Shown one piece after another: positions 1-6,066 of a stretch of DNA of 7,031 nucleotides. Both the position numbers and the translations under genes were made by a program. The stretch covers positions 1 to 7,031 of the forward strand of contig CALAHL010000261.1 of NCBI GenBank assembly GCA_937891725.1, read 5' to 3'. Numbering within the stretch: position 1 is the first letter of the stretch; every line of letters begins with the position of its first letter. The notes below the pieces were generated by a model. That model did no database searches, was not told the origin of the DNA, and saw nothing but the letters and a program-made list of their open reading frames with translations. This DNA comes from an uncultured Rhodospirillaceae bacterium (GTDB taxonomy: Bacteria; Pseudomonadota; Alphaproteobacteria; Thalassobaculales; Thalassobaculaceae).

Positions 1-143
1 CGATTCATATGGAAGCGATACGACTTCTGATGAAAGGTGCGACGTTCCACAAACGCCCGGAGCCGCCGATCCAACCGATCTCGGCGGGACGGGACATCGG
101 CTCCACGGGCACGTTACTTAAGCCAAGCAAAGGCCCAGTCTAG
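1..143 (+). CDS. DUF1365 family protein, C-terminal 46 residues (5' end outside window)
   Basis: The frame beginning at base 3 is open from the window edge to the TAG at 141-143. It reads IHMEAIRLLMKGATFHKRPE and then a short, poorly conserved tail. This matches the C-terminal signature I know from DUF1365 proteins, 'H.EALRLWLKGA.FH.RP.PP'. The biochemical role of DUF1365 is not firmly established. The family is commonly encoded between an NAD/FAD-dependent amine-oxidase-like protein and a CFA-synthase-like methyltransferase, and is linked to modification of membrane fatty acids. The stop codon is followed directly by the ATG of the CFA-like gene, with no intervening base, so the two are almost certainly co-transcribed and translationally coupled. 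Only the tail is visible; the family call rests on that motif plus the neighbour. Confidence 0.72.
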   Translation, partial: IHMEAIRLLMKGATFHKRPEPPIQPISAGRDIGSTGTLLKPSKGPV

Positions 144-1388
144 ATGCCAATGAAAGACGGTTCCATGGCGATTTCGATGACGAACGAGACCACGACCACC
201 CAGATTCCCGATGGGATAGACCGGTGGGCGCGGCTTGTGTTCTCCGTCTTTAAGCGCGTGAAACACGGCAAACTCACCGTGGTGCTACCGGACGGCCGGC
301 CGGCCATTTTCGTGGGCACCGAGCCTGGCCCGGACGCGGTCGTGCAGGTCCTCGACATGGCGGCCTTCAAACAGTTCGTGATGGGCGGCGATACCGGTTT
401 TGCCGAAGCCTATATGGACGGCATCACCGACAGCCCCGATATGTCGAAGCTGGTGGAACTGTTCGTTCTGAACAAACACGCCTTCGAACATCACAAGATG
501 GCCGAGCCCTTCACCAAGATCGCGCGTCGGATCCTGCATTGGCTGAATGCGAACACCAAAAGCGGCAGCCGTCGCAACATCGCGGCGCACTATGATCTCG
601 GGAATGCATTCTACGAGCGCTGGTTGGACCCGAGCATGACCTATTCCTCGGCGGTGTTCAGCGGCACCCAGCAGGATCTGGAAGCCGCCCAGATCGAGAA
701 GTACCGGCGGATTGCGGACGGACTTGATCTTAAGCCGGGCCAGAAGGTGCTTGAAATCGGTTGCGGCTGGGGCGGGTTCGCCGCCTATGCGGCCAAAATC
801 CATGACGTGGAGGTTCTCGGCGTCACCCTCTCGGCAGAACAGCACGCCTATGCGACAGACCGCATGCGGCGCGAGGGCGTGAGCGATAAGGTCGAGATCC
901 GCCTGCAAGACTATCGCGACGTGCGCGGTACCTTCGACGCAATCGCCTCGATCGAGATGTTCGAGGCGGTCGGTCAACGCTATTGGACCACCTTCTTCAA
1001 TACCGTCCGGGATCGGCTCCGCGCGGGCGGCAAAGCCGGTCTGCAGATCATCACGATCATGGAGGACAGCTTCGAGGACTATCGGGACCACCCGGATTTC
1101 ATCCAGAAGTACATCTTCCCAGGCGGCATGCTGCCGACCCGCACGCATCTTCGGGACCTCTCCACCCAGGCCGGGATCGAGCTGGCCGCCGATGAGGGGT
1201 ATGGTCAGGACTATGCCAGGACCTTGGCGGAATGGCGGGAACGCTTTGCAGAAGCCTGGCCGGAGATCGCGACCCTCGGCTTCGATGACCGGTTCAAGCG
1301 GATGTGGAGCTATTATCTCGCCTATTGCGAGGGTGGCTTCCGGATCGGGAACATCGACGTCCGCCAAGTCGTTCTGCAGCGGCCCTAG
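144..1388 (+). CDS. cfa: CFA-synthase-like SAM-dependent fatty-acyl methyltransferase
   Basis: A 414-residue protein of the cyclopropane-fatty-acyl-phospholipid synthase family. These enzymes transfer a methyl group from S-adenosylmethionine to double bonds of acyl chains already in membrane phospholipids. Visible in order: an N-terminal helical domain (about 1-140), NIAAHYDLGNAFY at 145-157, the SAM loop EIGCGWGGFA at 204-213, MFEAVG at 272-277, KYIFPGGMLP at 322-331 and GQDYARTL at 354-361. Against E. coli Cfa, Glu239 (here E274), Ile268 (I303) and the active-site Tyr (Y357) are kept. Cys139 is Ser169 and His266 is Gln301, so two bicarbonate-site residues differ. This fits the alphaproteobacterial branch that includes methylases such as UfaM of the furan fatty acid pathway, rather than a strict cyclopropane synthase. 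The ATG at 144 is chosen because it abuts the DUF1365 stop and has AAAGG 10 bases upstream; ATGs at 150 and 165 are alternatives. Confidence 0.9.
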   Translation: MPMKDGSMAISMTNETTTTQIPDGIDRWARLVFSVFKRVKHGKLTVVLPDGRPAIFVGTEPGPDAVVQVLDMAAFKQFVMGGDTGFAEAYMDGITDSPDMSKLVELFVLNKHAFEHHKMAEPFTKIARRILHWLNANTKSGSRRNIAAHYDLGNAFYERWLDPSMTYSSAVFSGTQQDLEAAQIEKYRRIADGLDLKPGQKVLEIGCGWGGFAAYAAKIHDVEVLGVTLSAEQHAYATDRMRREGVSDKVEIRLQDYRDVRGTFDAIASIEMFEAVGQRYWTTFFNTVRDRLRAGGKAGLQIITIMEDSFEDYRDHPDFIQKYIFPGGMLPTRTHLRDLSTQAGIELAADEGYGQDYARTLAEWRERFAEAWPEIATLGFDDRFKRMWSYYLAYCEGGFRIGNIDVRQVVLQRP

Positions 1389-1393
1389 ACATC

Positions 1394-2746
1394 GTGTCCA
1401 AGACATCGAACGGCCTCTCCCTCGGCAGGCTGATCGCGTACGGGCTACCAGGGGTCCCCTTAGCGGCCGCCGGTCTTCCGTTGTTCATCTTTCTGCCGAC
1501 CTTCTATTCGTCCGAGCTGGGGGTCGGCCTGACTGCCGTCGGGGCGGCCCTGCTGGTCAGTCGGCTCTGGGATGTGGCGACCGACCCGGTGGTCGGCGCC
1601 TTGTCGGATCGCACCAAATCCAGGTTCGGACGGCGCAAGCCCTGGATCTTGCTGGGCCTGCCACTCTTGATGTTGTCGATCTGGATGCTGTTCCGCCCTC
1701 CTGTAGCGGTCGACATCTGGTATCTGGCGGGCTGGAGCTTCGCGGTCTATCTGGCCTGGACGATGATCGCCCTGCCCCATGGCGCATGGGGTGCTGAGAT
1801 CTCCAACGACTACCACGAACGTTCCCGGATATCGGCCGCACGGGAAGTCTGCGTGGTCCTCGGCACCGTTATTGCCGCCGCCCTGCCCGCGGTCCTCGGT
1901 GGCGGTGCGGGCGAAGCGCCGGAAGGTGACGTGCTTTCCGTTCTTGCAATTGCCTTGATGATCGCCCTGCCGCTCAGCGTCGGGGCCGCCCTGATCTGGG
2001 TGCCCGACCGCCCAGTTTCCAACCAGAAGCCGACACCGTGGCGGGATGGTGTGAAACTGTTGAAGGCAAACCTGCCGTTCCGCCGGTTGATCCTCGCCTA
2101 TCTGCTGAACGGTATTGCGAACGGTCTACCGGCCACCTTGTTTTTGCTGTTCGTCCAGCATGTGCTGGAGGCAAAAGCGCAGCAGGGGTTGCTGCTATTG
2201 GTCTATTTCTTCTGCGGAATCCTGTCGGTCCCGCTGTGGCTGTGGCTGTCGCGGCATTGGGGCAAGCACCGGACTTGGTGCATCGCAATGATCATAAACT
2301 GCGTGTTCTTCGCGGCGGTTCCCTTGCTGGGCGCGGGCGACGCAATGCTGTTTCTGGTGATCTGCGTGTTGACCGGGCTGTGTCTTGGGGCCGACCTGAC
2401 CCTGCCCGCGTCGATCCAGGCGGATGTGGTGGATGTCGACACTGCGGCGGGGGGCGAACGGCGCACCGGGCTCTATTTCGCGTTCTGGGGTATGGCGACC
2501 AAGCTGGCGCTGGCTCTGGCGGTCGGCGTGGCCTTTCCGGCTCTGGATCTCGCCGGGTTCGACACCGACGGCGGGAACACGACCTGGGCGTTATTGAGCC
2601 TGGCACTCCTGTACGGCGGCGCGCCTATCCTTTTCAAACTCGGTGCCATCGGGCTGATGTGGAGATTTCCGCTGGACGAAAGCACCCAGAGAGATCTAAG
2701 GGCTCGGATCGCGCGTATTGAGACCGAACAACCAACTCGGATGTGA
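1394..2746 (+). CDS. MFS transporter of the GPH (MelB-like, MFS_2) family
   Basis: A 450-residue, very hydrophobic inner-membrane protein with roughly twelve membrane segments. The family signature is clear: SRLWDVATDPVVGALSDRT followed by SRFGRRKPWIL matches MelB 'RIWDAINDPIMGW...SRFGKFKPWIL'. The two Na+/H+-site aspartates (MelB D55 and D59) correspond to D60 and D64. By ungapped manual alignment the sugar-binding MelB D19 is replaced by A24, and D124 by A126. A sugar substrate is therefore doubtful; the animal relative MFSD2A carries lysophospholipids. The GTG at 1394 is preferred: it lies 5 bp after the cfa stop and puts the first membrane segment near the N-terminus. An ATG at 1304 in the same frame would add a 30-residue arginine-rich leader lying inside cfa. 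No strong ribosome-binding site is seen, so translation is probably coupled to cfa. The substrate is unknown. Confidence 0.88.
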   Translation: MSKTSNGLSLGRLIAYGLPGVPLAAAGLPLFIFLPTFYSSELGVGLTAVGAALLVSRLWDVATDPVVGALSDRTKSRFGRRKPWILLGLPLLMLSIWMLFRPPVAVDIWYLAGWSFAVYLAWTMIALPHGAWGAEISNDYHERSRISAAREVCVVLGTVIAAALPAVLGGGAGEAPEGDVLSVLAIALMIALPLSVGAALIWVPDRPVSNQKPTPWRDGVKLLKANLPFRRLILAYLLNGIANGLPATLFLLFVQHVLEAKAQQGLLLLVYFFCGILSVPLWLWLSRHWGKHRTWCIAMIINCVFFAAVPLLGAGDAMLFLVICVLTGLCLGADLTLPASIQADVVDVDTAAGGERRTGLYFAFWGMATKLALALAVGVAFPALDLAGFDTDGGNTTWALLSLALLYGGAPILFKLGAIGLMWRFPLDESTQRDLRARIARIETEQPTRM

Positions 2747-2749
2747 TCC

Positions 2750-3367
2750 ATGATACGTCGTTTTTCGTATGTATTTATACTTTTGTCGATGCTGGGAGCA
2801 TGCGGTTCCATGGAAATAGAAGATTTCGAGGGCACCACCCCGGAGCTGAAGCTTGAGGAATATTTTCTCGGAAAGACCAAGGCCTGGGGAATTTTTGAAG
2901 ATCGCTTCGGCAATCTCAGGCGTGAATTCACGGTCGATATCGAAGGTACTTGGGACGGCAAGACGCTGACTTTGGTCGAGGACTTTCTGTATTCCGACGG
3001 CGAGACCGATCAGCGGATCTGGAAGATCACCAAGACAGCCGAGAACACCTATGTCGGCGAGGCCGACGACATCATCGGGAAAGCCCAAGGCCGTGCTGTG
3101 GGCAAGGCCCTGAACTGGAATTACGAGTTCATGCTGAAGATGAAAGACAGCGAGCTGAAGGTCCGGTTCGACGACTGGTTCTACCTGCAGAGCAAAGACG
3201 TCCTTATCAACAAGGCGGACGTGACGAAGTTCGGCATCCAGCTCGGTCGCGCCACGATCTTCTTCCAGCGCGTCTCCAGCCAGGCCGTCAAAGCGCCGAG
3301 TGCAGACGATGGATCTTCCGCCGACGCGGGGGATTCAGACCGTGGGCGCGGCCAGGAAGCCGCGTAG
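2750..3367 (+). CDS. DUF3833 family lipoprotein
   Basis: A 205-residue protein with a lipoprotein signal. It has MIRR, a hydrophobic stretch, and a lipobox LGAC ending at Cys18. Gly at +2 contains no inner-membrane retention Asp, so outer-membrane anchoring is likely. The body matches my recollection of DUF3833: EEYFLGKTKAWGIFEDRFG (36-54), WDGKTLTLVEDFLYSDGE (68-85), YVGEADDIIGKAQG (101-114) and RFDDWFYLQ (139-147). Its function is unknown; the predicted beta-rich body and its constant linkage to cfa-type genes suggest a periplasmic lipid-related role. It starts 3 bp after the transporter stop. The first 15 codons are AT-rich and use ATA twice, unlike the rest of the operon. The last ~30 residues (from about 175) are a low-complexity Ser/Ala/Asp tail outside the conserved domain, and it overlaps the end of the convergent NTF2-like gene. 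Confidence 0.88.
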   Translation: MIRRFSYVFILLSMLGACGSMEIEDFEGTTPELKLEEYFLGKTKAWGIFEDRFGNLRREFTVDIEGTWDGKTLTLVEDFLYSDGETDQRIWKITKTAENTYVGEADDIIGKAQGRAVGKALNWNYEFMLKMKDSELKVRFDDWFYLQSKDVLINKADVTKFGIQLGRATIFFQRVSSQAVKAPSADDGSSADAGDSDRGRGQEAA

Positions 3368-3781
3368 CCGTCGCAATACCCATCCCAGGACCGGGACCCG
3401 TTCATAAAGCTGCGCCGCCGCGTCCCAATGATCCACATGCAGAATCGCGTGGCCCGATCCGTCGAAATGGATTTCGCTCATCCCGGTGATGGTGAAACGC
3501 GCGGAGTTGCCCTTCCGACGGGCACTCAAAATCCAACGGATGTAGCTCGCATCGCTCCCAACGGCGCGGTCTGTAACGTCGAAAACCGCATCATCGAGCG
3601 TCTGATACATGTGCCGGAACACGGCGATGAACGCTTCGACCCCCTGCACATCGTTGAACGGGTCGACGAACCGGACATTCTCTGAGCAGACACCCCTTAG
3701 TGTGTCCAATCTGTCCGGTGTCAGGGCTTCAAACGCGGCGATATAGGCGTCCAACCCGGCTGCAGGTTCGGCATCGGTCAC
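3335..3781 (-). CDS. NTF2/SnoaL-like small protein
   Basis: A 148-residue protein with the cone-shaped NTF2/SnoaL fold signature: an N-terminal helix (AYIAAFEALTPDRLDTL), RFVDPFNDVQGVEAF (37-51), a central TITGMSEIHFDGSGHAI (97-113) and the terminal HVDHWD (115-120) that is usually DYWD in this group. Family members are small enzymes or ligand-binding proteins, and a hydrophobic pocket is expected. The specific substrate is unknown. The GTG start at 3781 is chosen because it overlaps the SDR stop as GTGA (3781-3778), a classic translational coupling; an in-frame ATG at 3820 would lie 40 bases inside the SDR gene. It is the last gene of the - strand operon, and its final 11 codons, stop included, overlap the end of the DUF3833 gene on the other strand. 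Homologues beside SDR genes are common in RpoE-ChrR clusters, which suggests the two work on one metabolite. Confidence 0.85.
   Translation of the reverse strand: MTDAEPAAGLDAYIAAFEALTPDRLDTLRGVCSENVRFVDPFNDVQGVEAFIAVFRHMYQTLDDAVFDVTDRAVGSDASYIRWILSARRKGNSARFTITGMSEIHFDGSGHAILHVDHWDAAAQLYERVPVLGWVLRRLRGFLAAPTV
3347..3364. other. Hairpin at the convergent gene overlap
   Basis: A perfect 6-bp inverted repeat, CGCGGC (3347-3352) and GCCGCG (3359-3364), flanks the 6-base loop CAGGAA. It lies exactly where the two converging operons end. It could act as a bidirectional pause or mRNA 3' end stabiliser. There is no U-tract on either strand, so it is not a standard intrinsic terminator. In GC-rich coding DNA a stem this short can occur by chance. 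Confidence 0.3.
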
Positions 3782-4527
3782 AACCCGGTGCCCTTGTGAA
3801 CGAGCTTGAAGTAGAGCCAATCCGGCAGCAGCCCCAGGAACTTGAGGATGTAGGCAAAGCGCTTCGGGAAGGTCACCTCGAAGGCATTGCTCTTCATCCC
3901 GCGATACATGTCTCGCGCGGCATCCTCAACCTCCATCAGGAACGGCATTGAGAACGGGTTCTTGTCGGTCAACGGCGTCCGCACAAAACCGGGGCAGACA
4001 ACCTGGGTCTTCACGCCAATATGATCAAAATCGAACTTCAGAGATTCCGTGAGATTGATCAGGGCCGCCTTGGTCGCGCCGTAGCCCGGCGCCTGGGGCA
4101 GCCCGCGATAGCCGGCGACGCTGGCCACCACCACGAGATGACCGGCCTTCCGCGCCCTGAATCCCGGCAGGATCGCGGCGATCCCGTTCACCACCCCACC
4201 AACATTGATATCCAACAGCTTGCGGAAGTCCTCGACCTTGAAATCGTCCAGGGGCTGCGGGAGGTGTGTGCCCGCCGCGAACACGGCACAGGTAATCGGC
4301 CCAACCTGCTCCTCGATCTTGGCCGCTGTCTCCGCGCAAGCCGCCGCATCGGTCGCATCGACGGGATAGGGTTTGATCTTACCGGCTGGGCCCTCGGCGG
4401 CCAACTCGTCGAGTTGTTCCTCTCGCCGCGCCGAAGCCGCCACGGTCCACCCGTCCCGCGCCATCTCCAAAGCCAAGGCGCGGCCGATACCGGAACTGGC
4501 CCCAACAATCCAAACGATTTTCGCCAT
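3778..4527 (-). CDS. SDR family NAD(P)-dependent oxidoreductase
   Basis: A 249-residue classical short-chain dehydrogenase. Seen in order: the Rossmann glycine motif GASSGIG at 9-15, an ASARR stretch after beta-2 (31-35) whose arginines favour NADP(H), FAAG at 83-86 in place of NNAG, Asn108, catalytic Ser136 (VASVAG) and Tyr149-x3-Lys153 (YGATK), then CPGFVRTPLT. All four catalytic residues are present, so it should be an active carbonyl/alcohol oxidoreductase. The substrate cannot be read from the sequence. The C-terminus is long and hydrophobic (YILKFLGLLPDWLYFKLV), which may place it at the membrane and would suit a lipid-derived aldehyde or ketone. The ATG at 4527 is preferred because GAGG sits 5 bases upstream and overlaps the photolyase stop; an ATG at 4551 would overlap the photolyase by 17 bases. 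It overlaps the following NTF2-like gene by 4 bases. Confidence 0.92.
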   Translation of the reverse strand: MAKIVWIVGASSGIGRALALEMARDGWTVAASARREEQLDELAAEGPAGKIKPYPVDATDAAACAETAAKIEEQVGPITCAVFAAGTHLPQPLDDFKVEDFRKLLDINVGGVVNGIAAILPGFRARKAGHLVVVASVAGYRGLPQAPGYGATKAALINLTESLKFDFDHIGVKTQVVCPGFVRTPLTDKNPFSMPFLMEVEDAARDMYRGMKSNAFEVTFPKRFAYILKFLGLLPDWLYFKLVHKGTGL

Positions 4528-4532
4528 CACAT

Positions 4533-4536
4533 CCTC
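4533..4536 (-). promoter_or_regulatory. Ribosome-binding site that fixes the SDR start
   Basis: GAGG on the - strand lies 5 bases before the ATG at 4527 and overlaps the TGA of the photolyase gene (4537-4535). This makes 4527 a better start than the upstream ATG at 4551 and implies reinitiation after the photolyase. Confidence 0.6.
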
Positions 4537-6058
4537 ATTCGAGGGTTTCAAGAAATTGATCCGCCTGATTTTTCAAAGCCGCGCGCTTGGCGTCCTCAAA
4601 CCGATCCAGACTTTTGTAGATCAGCGCCATCCGTCTGTTGCCGCGCAGACTGTCCTGATGTCGCAGCAGAAACCGCCAGTAGAGGGCGTTGAACGGACAG
4701 GCATTCGGGCCGGTTTGCTGCTTCACATCGTAGCGGCAGCCACGGCAGTAGTCGGACATCCGATCGATGTACTTGCCCGACGCCGCATAGGGTTTCGAAC
4801 CGAGCAGCCCGCCGTCCGCATACAGAATCATTCCGTGAGTATTCGGCAATTCCACCCATTCGAAGGCGTCGACATAGACCGCCAGATACCAGGCATTCAC
4901 CTCCTCGGGATCGGCCCCGATCAGTAAGGCGAACAGGCCGGTGACCATCAGACGCTGGATATGATGCGCATACGCCTCGCGTTTGGTCTGGCCGATCGCC
5001 TCGGCCAGACAGTGCATGTCTGTCTCGCCTGTCCAGTAGAAACCTGGGAGCGGTCTGTCCGCCTTCAAGGCGTTGGTCTCGGCATAGCCCGGCATTTTCA
5101 GCCAGTAGATCCCCCGCACATACTCTCGCCAGCCAAGGATTTGCCGGATGAACCCCTCAACCGCATTCAGCGGTGCGGCACCGTCACGCCCTGCCTGTTC
5201 CACTCTTTCGATCACATAGCGGGGATCCAGGAGCCCAACATTCAGATAGGGCGAGATGACCGCGTGGAACAGGAACGGCTCTCCTGCTTTCATCGCATCC
5301 TGATAATCTCCGAACAGCGGCAGGCGCTCGGTCAGGAAGGTCTCGAACAGCGCCTCCGCATCCTCGGCCGTGACGGCGAACCCAAACCCGTCCAGGTCCC
5401 CGAAGTGGCCAGAAAAACGTTCTGAAACAAGCGCCAGCACCTCCTGGGTGATCCGATCAGGCGCGCAGGATGGTGCGGTCGGCACCTCAAGAGTTTTGGG
5501 CGGCTTCTTCCGGTTCTCTTTGTCGAAGTTCCATTCCCCTCCCATCGGCTCCTTGCCGTCCATCAGGATACCGGTGCGCTTGCGCATCTCCCGATAAAAG
5601 AACTCCATGACCAATTGCTTGCGGCCGTTCGCCCAGGACTCGAACTCCTGTCGGCTGCAGAGGAACCGATCGTCGACGCGGATCTCCACCGGCAGGCCCA
5701 GATCGGCCTCCCAACCCGACATCGCCCGCTCGACCCGGTACTCTCCAGGCTCGGTCACCACAACACGGTCCGGGCAATGACGCGCGACGGCGCGGGTGAG
5801 CTCCCCGGTGAACGAGCCGGTGTTGGCGGGGTCGTCCAGCGTGACGTAGTCGACCGTCACCCCGTCCTGCTCGAGTGCGCCCGCGAAGTGGCGCATAGCA
5901 GACAGGATAAAGGCGACTTTCTTGGGGTGATGGGGAACATAGGTAGTTTCTTCCGCGACCTCGGCCATCAGGACCACGTCAGCTTCCCGATCGAGATCCG
6001 AGAGAGCCGACAAACCACGGGACAACTGATCCCCAAGGACAAAACGAAGACTGCCCAC
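4535..6058 (-). CDS. phrB: Fe-S-type (6-4) photolyase/cryptochrome (PhrB/FeS-BCP clade)
   Basis: A 507-residue flavoprotein of the photolyase-cryptochrome superfamily, in the prokaryotic iron-sulfur clade whose model is Agrobacterium PhrB. Such enzymes use blue light and FAD to repair (6-4) photoproducts, with a lumazine antenna and a [4Fe-4S] cluster. The N-terminal Rossmann domain starts RFVLGDQLS. The C-terminal domain holds four candidate cluster cysteines at 350, 438, 441 and 454 (C-x2-C-x12-C in the last three). As I recall the PhrB literature these are the same positions as in PhrB. H365/H366, W342, W390, Y391, Y424 and Y430, reported as active-site or electron-transfer residues in PhrB, also match, so a working enzyme is expected. 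The start is GTG at 6058, 8 bp after the DUF6134 stop, and no strong ribosome-binding site is visible. Whether it is a repair enzyme or a light sensor cannot be decided from sequence. Confidence 0.94.
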   Translation of the reverse strand: MGSLRFVLGDQLSRGLSALSDLDREADVVLMAEVAEETTYVPHHPKKVAFILSAMRHFAGALEQDGVTVDYVTLDDPANTGSFTGELTRAVARHCPDRVVVTEPGEYRVERAMSGWEADLGLPVEIRVDDRFLCSRQEFESWANGRKQLVMEFFYREMRKRTGILMDGKEPMGGEWNFDKENRKKPPKTLEVPTAPSCAPDRITQEVLALVSERFSGHFGDLDGFGFAVTAEDAEALFETFLTERLPLFGDYQDAMKAGEPFLFHAVISPYLNVGLLDPRYVIERVEQAGRDGAAPLNAVEGFIRQILGWREYVRGIYWLKMPGYAETNALKADRPLPGFYWTGETDMHCLAEAIGQTKREAYAHHIQRLMVTGLFALLIGADPEEVNAWYLAVYVDAFEWVELPNTHGMILYADGGLLGSKPYAASGKYIDRMSDYCRGCRYDVKQQTGPNACPFNALYWRFLLRHQDSLRGNRRMALIYKSLDRFEDAKRAALKNQADQFLETLE

Positions 6059-6066
6059 CGATCGGA

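Noticed and set aside
1304..1393. N-terminal extension of the transporter from the ATG at 1304
   Set aside because: The added 30 residues are arginine-rich, lie entirely inside or just after cfa and match no part of the MelB family; the GTG at 1394 fits better.
285..1406. Long - strand open frame opposite the CFA-like gene
   Set aside because: It is antisense to a gene with clear family motifs; its translation has no recognisable domain and reflects GC-rich codon bias.
2038..2721. + strand open frame inside the transporter gene
   Set aside because: It is Arg/Gly-rich with no domain and overlaps the transmembrane-coding frame throughout; a shadow frame.
2744..2749. TGATCC on the + strand, resembling an RpoE -35 element
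   Set aside because: It is formed by the transporter stop and the bases before the DUF3833 ATG; no TAAG element lies at the right distance. Similar TGATCC matches at 2088 and 4557 (+) and at 6069-6064 (-) also lack a -10 partner.
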